A stretch of DNA of 42,481 nt from Bacteroidales bacterium (GTDB lineage Bacteria > Bacteroidota > Bacteroidia > Bacteroidales > UBA932), in contig JAGCCX010000083.1 of assembly GCA_017651465.1 (NCBI GenBank), forward strand, positions 1-42,481, written 5' to 3'. Below the pieces are notes generated by a model that saw only the letters and a program-made list of their open reading frames with translations, was not told the origin of the DNA and did no database searches. Below are positions 25,650-33,938 of the stretch, piece by piece. Position 1 is the first letter of the stretch, and each line of letters starts with the position of its first letter. The position numbers were made by a program, and so were the translations under genes.

Positions 25650-27026
25650 TCAGTCCAATGAATACTTAAAGATGTTCACCCTTCGCTGGGGAGAACTGCC
25701 GGCATCCTTGCTGGCAAAGCCAATATACAGATCTCCGTCCTTGACCTTGATGCCTTCGGCCTCGAAGTAGCCAAGATCGGTTATGCCTTCGCTCTTAAGC
25801 AAATCGAGATCGGTCACCCACGGCACCGACACAGTGACCAGGGTTTGTCCCAGGGTATCTACCAGATAGGCCTTAGCCCAATTCTCGCCCGTGCCGGCCT
25901 GGACGGCAGCGGCTTCGGCTCCCCCGCCCCGGAAGAGCCATAATTTGTGATGATGCCAGTCGAATCCCTGGATAACATTGTTGAAAGGCAGTTTAATTGT
26001 ATACAGTGGCGTAAGCCTGGCAAGGTTGACCGCTCTCACGACAGGCCTGGAGGCAACCACCGGACTGCCATAAAAAATGTTGTAAGTTAACTGTATGTCT
26101 TCTGGAGCGGCTGCTTTAAGCGCCTCAAAATCATATACGTACACATAGGCCTTATTGCCGGAATCTCGGCTCCACACGGCTATGCTTCCATTGTCGGGAT
26201 CATATGCAGCTATTAACCGCTTCATGCCCGGAAGCACGAAATTGAAGTCGGCTTCTTCCGGAAGCAGCGTCTCTCCCGGACGGAAACGCACTCTCGAGAG
26301 CACCTGGGAGTCGGCGTACCGGTTGGTCTCGCCGCTCTCGAGTGTGCCATAGTTGGACACCCACATCCAGTCGCCGTCGGGGCAACGTTCCACAAAGATA
26401 TTATCTCCGTGTCCGTAATACTTCAGATGCATGTATGCCTGCGGGTTCTGGGAATGCACGGGCTTGCGTGTAAATGAAAGGGTATGCGGAGCTCCGCACA
26501 CCTGGCAGGCATATAGATAGTCGTCGAAGAAGTCCCACGACTGCACCACCGACTTGTAGTATAGTGTATGCCCGCAAGTGAACTTCCTTGCCGGGTCGTA
26601 TGCCGCCTTGATCTGGCTGAGGTTCACCACGTAAACCTTGCGTTCGGCATAAACTTCCGTATCCACTTCAGTAACCCTGATTACCGTGCTGCCCGCTTTG
26701 CGGGCTGTAACCAGTCCGGTGGCGCTGACGGTGGCAACGGTAGGGTCGGACGAAGAATAGAGCACCTTGTAATCTTTAGCCGGATCATAGGCATTGCCCT
26801 CAAGAGTGTATGTCAAAGTACATGTCTCGCTGGGGTACAAATCTATGTAGGGAGCGTTGAAACTAATCTCAAATGTCTTTTCCGGCTCCGGCTCAGGCTC
26901 TGGTTCGGGTTCGGGATCCGGAGCGGGCGGCAGTACCGGCACGGGGCCGGGCTCCACCGGATCGTCGGTGGGAGTACAGGACGCCAGCACGGCGGCCAGG
27001 GCCAACACCGGAAGAAAGCGTTTCAT
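25650..27026 (-). CDS. Lipoprotein with Glu-Pro linker, Big_2 domain and TagC/helveticin-like propeller (paralogue of 9423-10778)
   Basis: 458 residues. Lipoprotein signal MKRFLPVLALAAVLASC (Cys17), then a low-complexity Pro-Glu/Asp linker at about 25-50 (PEPEPEPEPEP) that would hold the domains off the membrane. Residues about 55-130 are Big_2-like (SSSDPTVATVSATGLVTARK). The rest matches the propeller of the gene at 9423-10778: VVQSWDFFDDYLYACQV, YYGHGDNIFVERCPDGDWMW, VLSRVRFRPGETL, and the same closing text FEAEGIKVKDGDLYIGFASK. The ATG overlaps the exodeoxyribonuclease stop as ATGA, so it is translated in an operon with a DNA repair gene, an odd pairing. Cysteines in CQVC suggest a local metal site or disulfide. 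Role unknown; surface binding is the best guess. Confidence 0.7.
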   Translation of the reverse strand: MKRFLPVLALAAVLASCTPTDDPVEPGPVPVLPPAPDPEPEPEPEPEPEKTFEISFNAPYIDLYPSETCTLTYTLEGNAYDPAKDYKVLYSSSDPTVATVSATGLVTARKAGSTVIRVTEVDTEVYAERKVYVVNLSQIKAAYDPARKFTCGHTLYYKSVVQSWDFFDDYLYACQVCGAPHTLSFTRKPVHSQNPQAYMHLKYYGHGDNIFVERCPDGDWMWVSNYGTLESGETNRYADSQVLSRVRFRPGETLLPEEADFNFVLPGMKRLIAAYDPDNGSIAVWSRDSGNKAYVYVYDFEALKAAAPEDIQLTYNIFYGSPVVASRPVVRAVNLARLTPLYTIKLPFNNVIQGFDWHHHKLWLFRGGGAEAAAVQAGTGENWAKAYLVDTLGQTLVTVSVPWVTDLDLLKSEGITDLGYFEAEGIKVKDGDLYIGFASKDAGSSPQRRVNIFKYSLD

Positions 27027-27772
27027 TTGAGTATCAGTTCAACCGGACAATGGTCGGAGCCATATATTTCGTTATGGATGTCGGTAGAAGCTATACGCTC
27101 CTTCAGGTCGTCCGACACCAGGAAATAATCGATTCTCCATCCTACGTTTCGCTCGCGGGCCGCCATACGGTAAGACCACCAGGAGTACTTGGCCTCCCCG
27201 GGATGAAGGCTGCGCCAGCTGTCGGTAAAGCCGGCGGCGAGCAACTCGCTCATCTTGGCGCGCTCTTCGTCGGAGAAACCGGCGTTGAAATGATTGGTAT
27301 CGGGGTTCTTGAGGTCTATTTCTTCGTGGGCGACATTCATATCGCCGCATACTATAACCCCTGTTTGCTTGTTGAGGGCAGTCAGGTGGGCGCGGAATGC
27401 ATCTTCCCACTCCATACGGTAGTCGAGCCTTCTCAGGCCGTCCTGCGAGTTGGGGGTATAGACGTTCACCAGATAGAAATCAGGCATTTCAAGGGTGATT
27501 ACGCGGCCTTCGGTATCGTGCTCGGGAATGCCCAGACCGTAGCTCACCGACAGCGGAATGTGCTTGGTGTAGATGCAGGTGCCCGAATAGCCTTTCTTCT
27601 CGGCGTAATTCCAGTACGAAGTGTAGCCGGGAAATTCAAGGTCTATCTGGCCCGCCTGGAGCTTTGTCTCCTGCAGGCACACAAAATCGGCGTCCAATTC
27701 TACAAATATATCGGCAAAGCCCTTTCCGGCCACGGCTCTCAGGCCGTTCACATTCCAGCTGATGAGTTTCAT
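27023..27772 (-). CDS. xth: Exodeoxyribonuclease III (AP endonuclease)
   Basis: 249 residues, normal length. The endonuclease/exonuclease/phosphatase fold motifs are all present: ISWNVNGLRA at the N-terminus (metal site Asn), CLQETKLQ (catalytic Glu), NVYTPNSQDGLRRLDYR, VCGDMNVAHEEIDLKNP (Asp/Asn), WRIDYFLVS, and GSDHCPVEL at the end (catalytic Asp-His). The enzyme cuts DNA at abasic sites and removes 3' blocks during base excision repair in the cytoplasm. The start sits 6 bases after a TAnnTTTG box, and the gene leads an operon with the propeller lipoprotein and the CHR pair. Confidence 0.97.
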   Translation of the reverse strand: MKLISWNVNGLRAVAGKGFADIFVELDADFVCLQETKLQAGQIDLEFPGYTSYWNYAEKKGYSGTCIYTKHIPLSVSYGLGIPEHDTEGRVITLEMPDFYLVNVYTPNSQDGLRRLDYRMEWEDAFRAHLTALNKQTGVIVCGDMNVAHEEIDLKNPDTNHFNAGFSDEERAKMSELLAAGFTDSWRSLHPGEAKYSWWSYRMAARERNVGWRIDYFLVSDDLKERIASTDIHNEIYGSDHCPVELILK

Positions 27773-27778
27773 ATACTA

Positions 27779-27786
27779 CAAAAGTA
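27779..27786 (-). promoter_or_regulatory. TAnnTTTG promoter box for xth
   Basis: TACTTTTG on the minus strand, 6 bases before the xth ATG. No TTTG is seen at the -33 position. With a usual start site 5-8 bases after the box, the mRNA would begin at or next to the ATG. Confidence 0.6.
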
Positions 27787-27814
27787 ATCAATTATTCCGT
27801 ACGAGAGCCAGCTG

Positions 27815-28450
27815 TTAGAGCAACAGGTCGTCGAGTTGGATTTTGGGTACGTAATGCACGCCGTCTTTGCGGTAATAGCGGGTGGAAGCCCCTGCGGGAA
27901 CTTCGGTAAGTTCTATCTTGTCGAGCCCCTTACCCAGCGCAAGCACGGCCAGAGGCTCCAGATCAAGGCCCAGGGCCTGCTGTACCTCGGTGTGGTCGAA
28001 AGCCCTTACTATCAGGGCATTGAGCCCGATTTCAACCGCCTTGAGCGCCATACTCTGAAGCGATATTCCAAGGTCGATGTCTATAGTAGGCGATTCAGGC
28101 TCTGTGCTGCACACCACTATGAAGGCCTGAGGCTCCGTGCCGGGAGCGGGGAGATGCAGCTCCGGAAGATATCCGCCCAGATGCAGGAAGCGGCAAAAAC
28201 CCTCCCCGCCTTCACTCGCTTCGAGCAGCTTGAAGCGAAGCCTCTGGGCGTTACGTCCCGAGGGAATCTTGGTATTGACGGAAACTATCGCCTCCAGCTG
28301 GCGGCGGGCCACTACGTAAGAAGTATCGTACGCCCTGTGGCTCCGGTTCTTGAGAAGAAGGGTATCAAGCGACGGAGAGTTCCTGCGCAGCACCACCTTC
28401 CCCGCAGAACGGAGAGCCTCCTCGCGCCTTTCGAGATAGTTGTCTGCCAT
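27815..28450 (-). CDS. Nitroreductase family protein
   Basis: 211 residues. After about 30 residues come LLKNRSHRAYDTSYVVARRQ and IPSGRNAQRLRFKLLE, the FMN-contact arginine and the Ser-Gly-Arg-Asn-Ala-Gln (family usually P-S-x-x-N-x-Q) step. LGISLQSMALKAVEIGLNAL and AVLALGKG are the later FMN/dimer regions. The family reduces nitro compounds, quinones or enones with NAD(P)H and works as an FMN dimer in the cytoplasm. Four bases follow the yccF-like stop, so the two are likely one transcript. The true substrate is not shown. Confidence 0.88.
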   Translation of the reverse strand: MADNYLERREEALRSAGKVVLRRNSPSLDTLLLKNRSHRAYDTSYVVARRQLEAIVSVNTKIPSGRNAQRLRFKLLEASEGGEGFCRFLHLGGYLPELHLPAPGTEPQAFIVVCSTEPESPTIDIDLGISLQSMALKAVEIGLNALIVRAFDHTEVQQALGLDLEPLAVLALGKGLDKIELTEVPAGASTRYYRKDGVHYVPKIQLDDLLL

Positions 28451-28454
28451 AGGG

Positions 28455-28823
28455 CTACTTGATTTCTTTGCCGAACGGAAGGATGGCGGGGATTATCATC
28501 TTGAAATGCTGCATACCGAACGGAATGCCGACGATGGTGATACAGCACAGCAAGCCGAACACCAGATGGATGACAGCTATCTCCCACCAGCCGAACACAA
28601 TCCAGATAAGGTTCATCACCGTGGAGAGGCATCCCGGCTGGCCGGGACGGTTGATCAGCTCGTGCCCGAAGGGCCAGAGGGAATATGTCCCGAACTTGAA
28701 GAGCTGCACCCCGAACGGAATGCCGACGAAGGTTATGCACATCAGCAAACCCACAATGTAATAGAACACGGCCACAAGTATGCCGCCAAACAGAAGCCAG
28801 AGTATGTTACCCAAAAATTTCAT
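28455..28823 (-). CDS. YccF-domain inner-membrane protein
   Basis: 122 residues with two tandem YccF units (PF03733), each with the motif C-I-T-x-V-G-I-P-F-G-x-Q-x-F-K: one at about 28-45 leading to SLWPFGHE, the other at about 88-105 leading to ILPFGKE. Hydrophobic segments flank each unit, about four crossings in all. The function of this conserved family is not known. No TAnnTTTG box lies before the ATG; the weak hairpin upstream leaves open whether it is transcribed from the metallophosphoesterase gene. Confidence 0.92.
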   Translation of the reverse strand: MKFLGNILWLLFGGILVAVFYYIVGLLMCITFVGIPFGVQLFKFGTYSLWPFGHELINRPGQPGCLSTVMNLIWIVFGWWEIAVIHLVFGLLCCITIVGIPFGMQHFKMIIPAILPFGKEIK

Positions 28824-28842
28824 AGTGCTTATTAATGTCCAG

Positions 28843-28861
28843 AAGGCGAATTTAACGCCTT
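28843..28861 (-). terminator. Weak hairpin after the metallophosphoesterase gene
   Basis: A 6-base perfect stem (AAGGCG / CGCCTT) with a 7-base loop lies between the metallophosphoesterase stop and the yccF-like start. In the minus-strand transcript it is not followed by a run of U, so it is at best a weak or attenuating terminator. Confidence 0.25.
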
Positions 28862-28872
28862 TTGCTGCAATC

Positions 28873-29982
28873 TCAAAATGTTTTTACGGCCACGCGCTTT
28901 TTCCCCCTGTCCCCCACTACATAATAGCTGCCCTCCTCGATGAGGATGGCCCTGCCGCGGTGCTTGCGCCGGTTGACGCGGTTATCTACATTAACGTCTA
29001 TGACCTTGCCGTCAAAGAAAGTGCTCACATCTTTCAGCATAGTATGCCCGACTATGATGCGGTCGGCTCCGCACCGGTCCAGGATCAAATCAAGCGTATC
29101 CCGCTGGATGGGGCGGAACTTTTCTTCTTTGACCACCAGCCCGCGATACCATATAGGGCCGTGGCTGCCGTACAGGAAATTCAGCGTATCCGACAGGGCC
29201 TTACGCTCCTTGTTCCGCATAAAAATGGCTTTGCTCATCTGGGCGTTGACCGTGGGCACCGGGAGATTCCAGCGGTAGAAGTCGCCGCCGAGCCCCGCGT
29301 GCACATAGAGGTCCCGTCCGATCTGGCAGATAGTGTTCCACGACGCAATCCACCTGCCGAGTTCCGATGAAGGGCCGAAGAGGTCCCGGTATTCCACACC
29401 GAGCTCACGGGCGAGTATCTTGTACTTGGGTTTGGCGTAACGCATATCCCCCGAGAACTCCATCGGTTCGTGATTCCCAAGGAGCATAGTCACGCAGCCG
29501 CCGGCTTCCTGCGCCTCCTGCTGGAGTTTATAGAAGAGCCAGTAGATTTGAACGGCATCATCGCCGCGGTCGAAAATATCTCCGATCACAACCAGATGGT
29601 CCTGCCCGTACGTCCAGCGCAAATCGCTGTCTATCACATTGTTCCCCTGAAGAAGGCTCACCACGCAGTCGAGCCGTCCGTGAGGGTCCGACATTACAAA
29701 TACACGCTGCGGCTGCGTTTCCACCAGCCATTCCTGCCTCGAAAACGGCCTTATGCTGACTTCGAACGGGTAGCGTCCCCGATGGTCGGTCACCTTAAGG
29801 GTGAGGGGCGCCTCAGGGAGTAGTTCATCTTTAATCGAACCCTCCGGATCGACAGTAATCACCCTTACGCCGCCATCGGTATATAAAACATACGGGCCGT
29901 CGACGGAAAGCGAATCGCGGCTCTCCCGGGCAGGAAGAGCCAAGGCGCTCAAGGCCAGCAGGATGGTGATAATCGTTTTCAT
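28873..29982 (-). CDS. Secreted metallophosphoesterase (calcineurin-like, PPP-type)
   Basis: 369 residues with an N-terminal signal peptide (MKTIITILLALSALALPARE) and about 90 residues of beta-rich leader before the enzyme. The dinuclear metal motifs are in order: VFVMSDPHGR (Asp-x-His), VVIGDIFDRGDD, TMLLGNHEPMEFSGD, LYVHAGLGG and IIVGHTM. The set matches PPP-type and Shewanella-like phosphatases, which hydrolyse phosphate esters. With a signal peptide and no lipobox it is probably periplasmic. Its start overlaps the stop of the gene before it as ATGA. The substrate is unknown; given the phosphodiester enzymes in region 1, a role on phosphate esters from glycans is possible but nothing in the sequence links them. 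Confidence 0.88.
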   Translation of the reverse strand: MKTIITILLALSALALPARESRDSLSVDGPYVLYTDGGVRVITVDPEGSIKDELLPEAPLTLKVTDHRGRYPFEVSIRPFSRQEWLVETQPQRVFVMSDPHGRLDCVVSLLQGNNVIDSDLRWTYGQDHLVVIGDIFDRGDDAVQIYWLFYKLQQEAQEAGGCVTMLLGNHEPMEFSGDMRYAKPKYKILARELGVEYRDLFGPSSELGRWIASWNTICQIGRDLYVHAGLGGDFYRWNLPVPTVNAQMSKAIFMRNKERKALSDTLNFLYGSHGPIWYRGLVVKEEKFRPIQRDTLDLILDRCGADRIIVGHTMLKDVSTFFDGKVIDVNVDNRVNRRKHRGRAILIEEGSYYVVGDRGKKRVAVKTF

Positions 29983-30425
29983 TTCCCGGAGGCTTTAGCC
30001 AGGGACGCAAGATATGCATTTACGGCTTTAATCCCTTCTTTAAGGTTCTCGGGCGGCCAGGCATTGTCTGCCGAGCAGCTCACTCCGCCTCCCTCGTAGC
30101 TGATATAGACGTGCCACTGCGTGCCGTCAAGCACTTTGAACGGCGGGCGATATGTCTTCTTGAGCCTGTAGAGCTTGTAGCTGCTGATCAGTGAATCTAC
30201 AGTCTGGACGGCCTCGTCCGGAACGTTCACCCGGACCTCATCGGAATTGCATTTAGCCCAGCTCAGAACTGCCCCTTCCTTCTCGGAATACTCCAGGCGG
30301 TAATACTCGTGAGGATACTCCCTCATAGTAGAAGAACCGTACTCATAGTACTTAAAAGCTCCCGAAGGCTTTGCTCCCAAAGACATAATCATCGAAATAA
30401 TTATCAGTAGTGTTATGTTTCTCAT
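29979..30425 (-). CDS. Unidentified small secreted protein
   Basis: 148 residues from the ATG at 30425; a start 7 codons earlier would fall inside the promoter box. Signal peptide MRNITLLIIISMIMSLGAKP. The mature part has a Lys/Tyr-rich stretch (FKYYEYGSSTMREYPHEYYR), a Val-Pro-Asp-Glu turn, and a C-terminal segment DGTQWHVYISYEGGGVSCSA. I do not recognise the family. It is translationally coupled by ATGA overlap to the metallophosphoesterase gene, so the two may act together in the periplasm. Confidence 0.75.
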   Translation of the reverse strand: MRNITLLIIISMIMSLGAKPSGAFKYYEYGSSTMREYPHEYYRLEYSEKEGAVLSWAKCNSDEVRVNVPDEAVQTVDSLISSYKLYRLKKTYRPPFKVLDGTQWHVYISYEGGGVSCSADNAWPPENLKEGIKAVNAYLASLAKASGK

Positions 30426-30434
30426 CGCAAGAGA

Positions 30435-30442
30435 CAAAAATA
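30435..30442 (-). promoter_or_regulatory. TAnnTTTG promoter box for the 148-aa protein/metallophosphoesterase operon
   Basis: TATTTTTG on the minus strand, 9 bases before the ATG at 30425. No clear -33 TTTG. Supports choosing the ATG at 30425 over the one upstream at 30446. Confidence 0.5.
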
Positions 30443-30519
30443 ACAAAAATTTAGCGCAAGGACTACAGGACGATACAAAAGGCGCCGAATGGATATCGCT
30501 GACTTATAGGCGGTTACCG

Positions 30520-30553
30520 AAACTGACCTGGTCAAAAATAACCAGGTCAGTTT
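30520..30553. repeat. Perfect 13-bp inverted repeat (hairpin) beside tRNA-Arg
   Basis: Arms AAACTGACCTGGT (30520-30532) and ACCAGGTCAGTTT (30541-30553) are exact reverse complements around an 8-base A-rich loop. It lies in the 222-base gap between the tRNA 3' end and the 148-aa gene. There is no T-run after it on either strand beyond the TTT of the arm, so a classical terminator is doubtful. It is downstream of the tRNA in the tRNA's direction and may end or process that transcript. The rest of the gap shows nothing I can name. Confidence 0.7.
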
Positions 30554-30647
30554 ACATAAGGTGCTGTGTAACAAAGGCTTCCATCCTGCGGCAGGCTTTT
30601 CACCACCTGACCTCCGAGGGGCAGAGCGTCAATTCACATACACAGGT

Positions 30648-30724
30648 TGGTGATTCCGGCGCGACTCGAACGCGCGACCCACAGCTTAGAAGGCTGTTGC
30701 TCTATCCAACTGAGCTACGGAACC
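30648..30724 (-). tRNA. tRNA-Arg (anticodon UCU), CCA encoded
   Basis: The minus strand folds as a full cloverleaf: acceptor GGTTCCG with CGGAATC (one G-T pair), D arm with AGCTCAGTTGGATAGAGC, anticodon stem ACAGC/GCTGT around loop CTTCTAA giving anticodon TCT, and a T arm GCGCG-TTCGAGT-CGCGC. The discriminator is A (30651) and CCA is encoded at 30650-30648. It reads AGA codons. Confidence 0.96.
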
Positions 30725-30733
30725 AACGGGTTG

Positions 30734-30741
30734 CAAATATA
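30734..30741 (-). promoter_or_regulatory. TAnnTTTG promoter box for tRNA-Arg
   Basis: TATATTTG on the minus strand, 9 bases before the tRNA 5' end and inside the 25-base gap after the flippase-like gene. It would start the transcript close to the mature tRNA end. Confidence 0.6.
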
Positions 30742-30749
30742 GTAAAAAA

Positions 30750-31724
30750 TTATGATTTCTTGCGCAGGGTGAGGCGTATGTAGGATGCTATGCCAAGAAT
30801 GATGATGAGCACGGCGTGCGACTCGTGGCAAAGCACAGCGTACACAAGACCCATATTCTCTGTGGCTCCGAACAGCGACTGGAGCGTGGCCTTGACGAGA
30901 TAGTGAAAAGCACCTATTCCGCCGGGAACAGGTATTACCGAGGCTACATTACCCACTGCAGAGATGAACAGCGCGTCGGAAATCCCAAGACCGGCAAGAG
31001 GCGGAAGAGCCTTCAGGCCCGACCAGCTCATAAGCACATACATCGTCCATATCAGCACCGTGTAGAGAACGAAGAGCCACTTGTGCTCCATCTTCCCCAC
31101 ACTCACGAATCCGGCGCCCAGGCCCCTGATCCATCCGGCAATCTTGCCGCAGACCTTATTGGTACCGCTCCAGTGAAACACAGCCCAGACCAGCAGCGCC
31201 AGCACCAGCAGCGCCCCGCCCAGGAACCACCAGGGCGATGCCCCAAGGCGGCCGGTAAGAGGGGTCCAGATCTGCTCGGTAAAGAAACTGCCGAACTTGC
31301 TCCATCCGGTAAGCAGGGCCACTGCAAACAGCACCGCCACGGCAACCAGATCGCACACCCTCTCGCACACGATGGTGCCGAGAGCCTTGTCGTAAGTCAT
31401 ATTACGGCGGGTTATGTAGCCGCAGCGCACAAACTCCCCCGCTCCTGGAAGGACCACGTTAACCAGGTTGCCCACGTTGTTGGCATCCCACACATCAAGA
31501 CGCCCGGCTCCTGGATCGATGGGCTTGATGATGGCCCTCCAGCGCTCCTCGCGGAACACCAGGGCCAACAATGAAAAAACGAAGAACAGCCCAAGCCAGA
31601 AAAGGCGGGTCTGACCCAGGCCGCCCCAGAACGCCTTCCAGTCGACGCCCTTGAATGCAAAGAATACCAGCACTCCCGCAAGCAGGAATGAAACGATATA
31701 CTTTATGACATTCTTTAACTGCAT
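30750..31724 (-). CDS. Flippase-like integral membrane protein (UPF0104 / lysylphosphatidylglycerol synthase TM region)
   Basis: 324 residues with about eight hydrophobic segments. Family motifs (PF03706) are EERWRAIIKPID, NVVLPGAGEFVRCGYITRR, IVCERVCDLVAVAVLFAVAL and the late SAVGNVASVIPVPGGIGAFH. It lacks the soluble synthase domain of MprF, so it is the membrane part only. Members are thought to move lipids across the inner membrane; the lipid is unknown here. The ATG overlaps the cysS stop by one base (TAATG), showing co-translation with cysS. Confidence 0.9.
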   Translation of the reverse strand: MQLKNVIKYIVSFLLAGVLVFFAFKGVDWKAFWGGLGQTRLFWLGLFFVFSLLALVFREERWRAIIKPIDPGAGRLDVWDANNVGNLVNVVLPGAGEFVRCGYITRRNMTYDKALGTIVCERVCDLVAVAVLFAVALLTGWSKFGSFFTEQIWTPLTGRLGASPWWFLGGALLVLALLVWAVFHWSGTNKVCGKIAGWIRGLGAGFVSVGKMEHKWLFVLYTVLIWTMYVLMSWSGLKALPPLAGLGISDALFISAVGNVASVIPVPGGIGAFHYLVKATLQSLFGATENMGLVYAVLCHESHAVLIIILGIASYIRLTLRKKS

Positions 31725-33253
31725 TACTCACTCAGCGTCCACTCGGCTCCGTCTTTGGTGTCTTTGACCTGGATGCCGAGGGCCTTGAGAGCGTCACGTA
31801 TATGGTCCGAGGTCGTCCAGTCCTTGGCGGCCTTGGCTGCGGCCCTCTGCTCGAGCACCATATCCATAAGTCCGTCGATAACTTTGCGTGCACCCTCGGA
31901 GCCCGTCTCCTCATCTTTGAGGCCCAGCACGCCGAACACCACGTCGTCAAAGAGCTGGCACAGGGTGCTGAGGTCAGCCTCGTCAAGTTTGACCTGTCCC
32001 GCCTTGGCGGAATTGATAATCTTCACCGCCTCGGCGATGCTGGCAAGGGCCATAGGAGTGTTCATATCGTCGCACAGGGCGTCGTAAACGCCTTCGAACA
32101 CCTCGCGCACCGCAGGAGAAGTGGCAGTGCACACATCGGGAGCCACCCCGAAAGATTCCTCGCCGTACACATACACGGGGGCCTTGCGGCCGGCCATAGC
32201 GTACAGGTCGCGCGCGGCCTGCATCACGCGGGCGAGCCCCTTGTCGGCGGCCTGCAGGGCCTCGTTCGAGAAGTCAAGCGTGCCGCGATAGTGCGCCTGG
32301 AGGATGAAGAAACGTATGGTCATAGGGCTGTAGGCCCTTTCAAGCTTGGGATGGTCGCCGCTGAAGAGCTGGGGCAGGGTGATAAAGTTGCCGAGGCTCT
32401 TGCCCATCTTCTGGCCGTTGATGGTGATCATATTGTTGTGCACCCAGTAATGCACTCCCTGAGTGCCGCGGCAGGCCACGTTCTGGGCAATCTCGCACTC
32501 GTGATGCGGGAACATCAGGTCCATTCCGCCGCCGTGGATATCAAACTCTCCGCCCAGATACTTCTCTCCCATCACGGAGCACTCGAGGTGCCAGCCGGGG
32601 AAACCCTCGCCCCAGGGGGACGGCCAGCGCATAATGTGCTCCGGCTCTGCCTTCTTCCAGAGGGCGAAATCGAACGGGGCGCGCTTGTCGTCCTGACCGT
32701 CAAGACTGCGGGTGCCCTCCAGAGTATCGTCGAGGTTGCGTCCGCTGAGCACACCGTAACGGTGGTCGCGGTTGTATTTCTGCACATCGAAATAGATGCT
32801 GCCGTTGGACTCGTAGGCGTAACCGGCGTCAAGAATCTTCTTGACGGCCTCTATCTGCTCCACGATGTGGCCGCTGGCCCTGGGCTCGATGGAGGGCGGC
32901 GCCACGTTGAGCAGGCGCATAGCCTCGTGGTAACGCAGTGTGTAGGTCTGCACCACTTCCATAGGCTCCAGCTGCTCGAGCCTGGCCTTCTTGGCTATCT
33001 TGTCCTCTCCGGAATCGGCATCGTGCTCAAGATGCCCCACATCGGTGATGTTACGCACATAACGCACTTTGTATCCCAGATGCCTCAGCAGCTTGCTCAG
33101 CACATCGTAGGTTACGCCCGGACGCGCGTGTCCGAGGTGGGCGTCTCCATAAACCGTAGGGCCGCACACATACATTCCAACGTGACCCTCCTGAACGGGC
33201 TTGAAGAGTTCTTTGGTACGCGTAAGCGTATTTGTAAGCTTGAGTTGTCGCAT
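31724..33253 (-). CDS. cysS: Cysteinyl-tRNA synthetase
   Basis: 509 residues from the ATG at 33253. Another ATG three codons earlier overlaps the promoter box and is rejected. Class I motifs are clear: [19 protein letters not shown] (zinc Cys plus HIGH-type GHAR), the zinc ligands in WHLECSVMG and FPHHECE, and [11 protein letters not shown] (KMSKS-type). The C-terminal DALR-like region ends [18 protein letters not shown]. The enzyme charges tRNA-Cys in the cytoplasm. It lies divergent from the LolA-like gene and is followed with one-base overlap by the flippase-like gene. Confidence 0.98.
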   Translation of the reverse strand: MRQLKLTNTLTRTKELFKPVQEGHVGMYVCGPTVYGDAHLGHARPGVTYDVLSKLLRHLGYKVRYVRNITDVGHLEHDADSGEDKIAKKARLEQLEPMEVVQTYTLRYHEAMRLLNVAPPSIEPRASGHIVEQIEAVKKILDAGYAYESNGSIYFDVQKYNRDHRYGVLSGRNLDDTLEGTRSLDGQDDKRAPFDFALWKKAEPEHIMRWPSPWGEGFPGWHLECSVMGEKYLGGEFDIHGGGMDLMFPHHECEIAQNVACRGTQGVHYWVHNNMITINGQKMGKSLGNFITLPQLFSGDHPKLERAYSPMTIRFFILQAHYRGTLDFSNEALQAADKGLARVMQAARDLYAMAGRKAPVYVYGEESFGVAPDVCTATSPAVREVFEGVYDALCDDMNTPMALASIAEAVKIINSAKAGQVKLDEADLSTLCQLFDDVVFGVLGLKDEETGSEGARKVIDGLMDMVLEQRAAAKAAKDWTTSDHIRDALKALGIQVKDTKDGAEWTLSE

Positions 33254-33259
33254 AGTGTG

Positions 33260-33286
33260 CAAAGATAAGAAAAAGTGCTATATTTG
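33260..33286. promoter_or_regulatory. Divergent TAnnTTTG boxes between cysS and the LolA-like gene
   Basis: Minus-strand TATCTTTG at 33267-33260 lies 6 bases before the cysS ATG. Plus-strand TATATTTG at 33279-33286 lies 27 bases before the LolA-like ATG at 33314. The two boxes are 11 bases apart, so both polymerases cannot bind at once. Confidence 0.65.
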
Positions 33287-33313
33287 CACGTATCACCATT
33301 ATTGTTTGTTAGA

Positions 33314-33937
33314 ATGAAAAAGCTCATTATCCTGTTTTCTGCCCTGCTTTGCGCTGCAGCGGCACTTGCCCAGACACCCGAGGAAATCCTTTCCCGAATG
33401 GAGGCGGCGATGAACGCCCACGAGAAAGACGGTATAGCTATGGTCGTCGATGTCAAAATGCCCATCCTTGGCACTATGAGCAGCAAGACCTACGCCGTGG
33501 GCGAAAAATTCAGAGTGGAAGTAAGTATGGCCGGAGTTGATGTCATCACCTGGTCGGACGGCAAAACCAAATGGACTTATACCTCTAAAGATAACGAAGT
33601 CGTGATCGAGAACGAGAACCCCGACAGGCCCACTTCTTCCGACAGCGACACCGAGATGTTCAGCGGCATCGCCGAAGGGTATGATGTATCCCTGAGCAAG
33701 GAGACCGACAAGGCCTGGTATTTCAACTGCAAGAAATCCAAGACCAACAAAGACAAAGACGCGCCCAAGAACATCGACATAGTAGTGGCTAAGGGTACTT
33801 ATTATCCAATCAGTCTGAGCGCCCAGCTGAAAGGCGTATCCATTACTATGCGCAACGTCACCTTCGGGGTCTCCGACAAGCAGGTATCCTTCAATGCCAA
33901 AGACTACCCCGATGTAAAGATAACTGACAAACGATAA
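33314..33937 (+). CDS. LolA-like outer-membrane lipoprotein carrier/secreted protein
   Basis: 207 residues from the ATG at 33314, which gives a clean signal peptide (MKKLIILFSALLCAAAALAQ); an upstream in-frame ATG falls in the promoter region. The mature start TPEEILSRMEAAMNAHEKDG and later KFRVEVSMAGVDVITWSDGK with WTYTSKDNEVVIEN fit the LolA-like beta-half-barrel of Bacteroidota. These proteins carry lipoproteins across the periplasm or bind lipids. One base separates it from the next lipoprotein gene. Assignment rests on pattern likeness; a more distant LolA-fold protein is possible. Confidence 0.8.
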   Translation: MKKLIILFSALLCAAAALAQTPEEILSRMEAAMNAHEKDGIAMVVDVKMPILGTMSSKTYAVGEKFRVEVSMAGVDVITWSDGKTKWTYTSKDNEVVIENENPDRPTSSDSDTEMFSGIAEGYDVSLSKETDKAWYFNCKKSKTNKDKDAPKNIDIVVAKGTYYPISLSAQLKGVSITMRNVTFGVSDKQVSFNAKDYPDVKITDKR

Positions 33938-33938
33938 T

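Noticed and set aside
30426-30724. Integrated element at tRNA-Arg
   Set aside because: No integrase, transposase or duplicated tRNA 3' end was found; both flanks are ordinary chromosomal genes.
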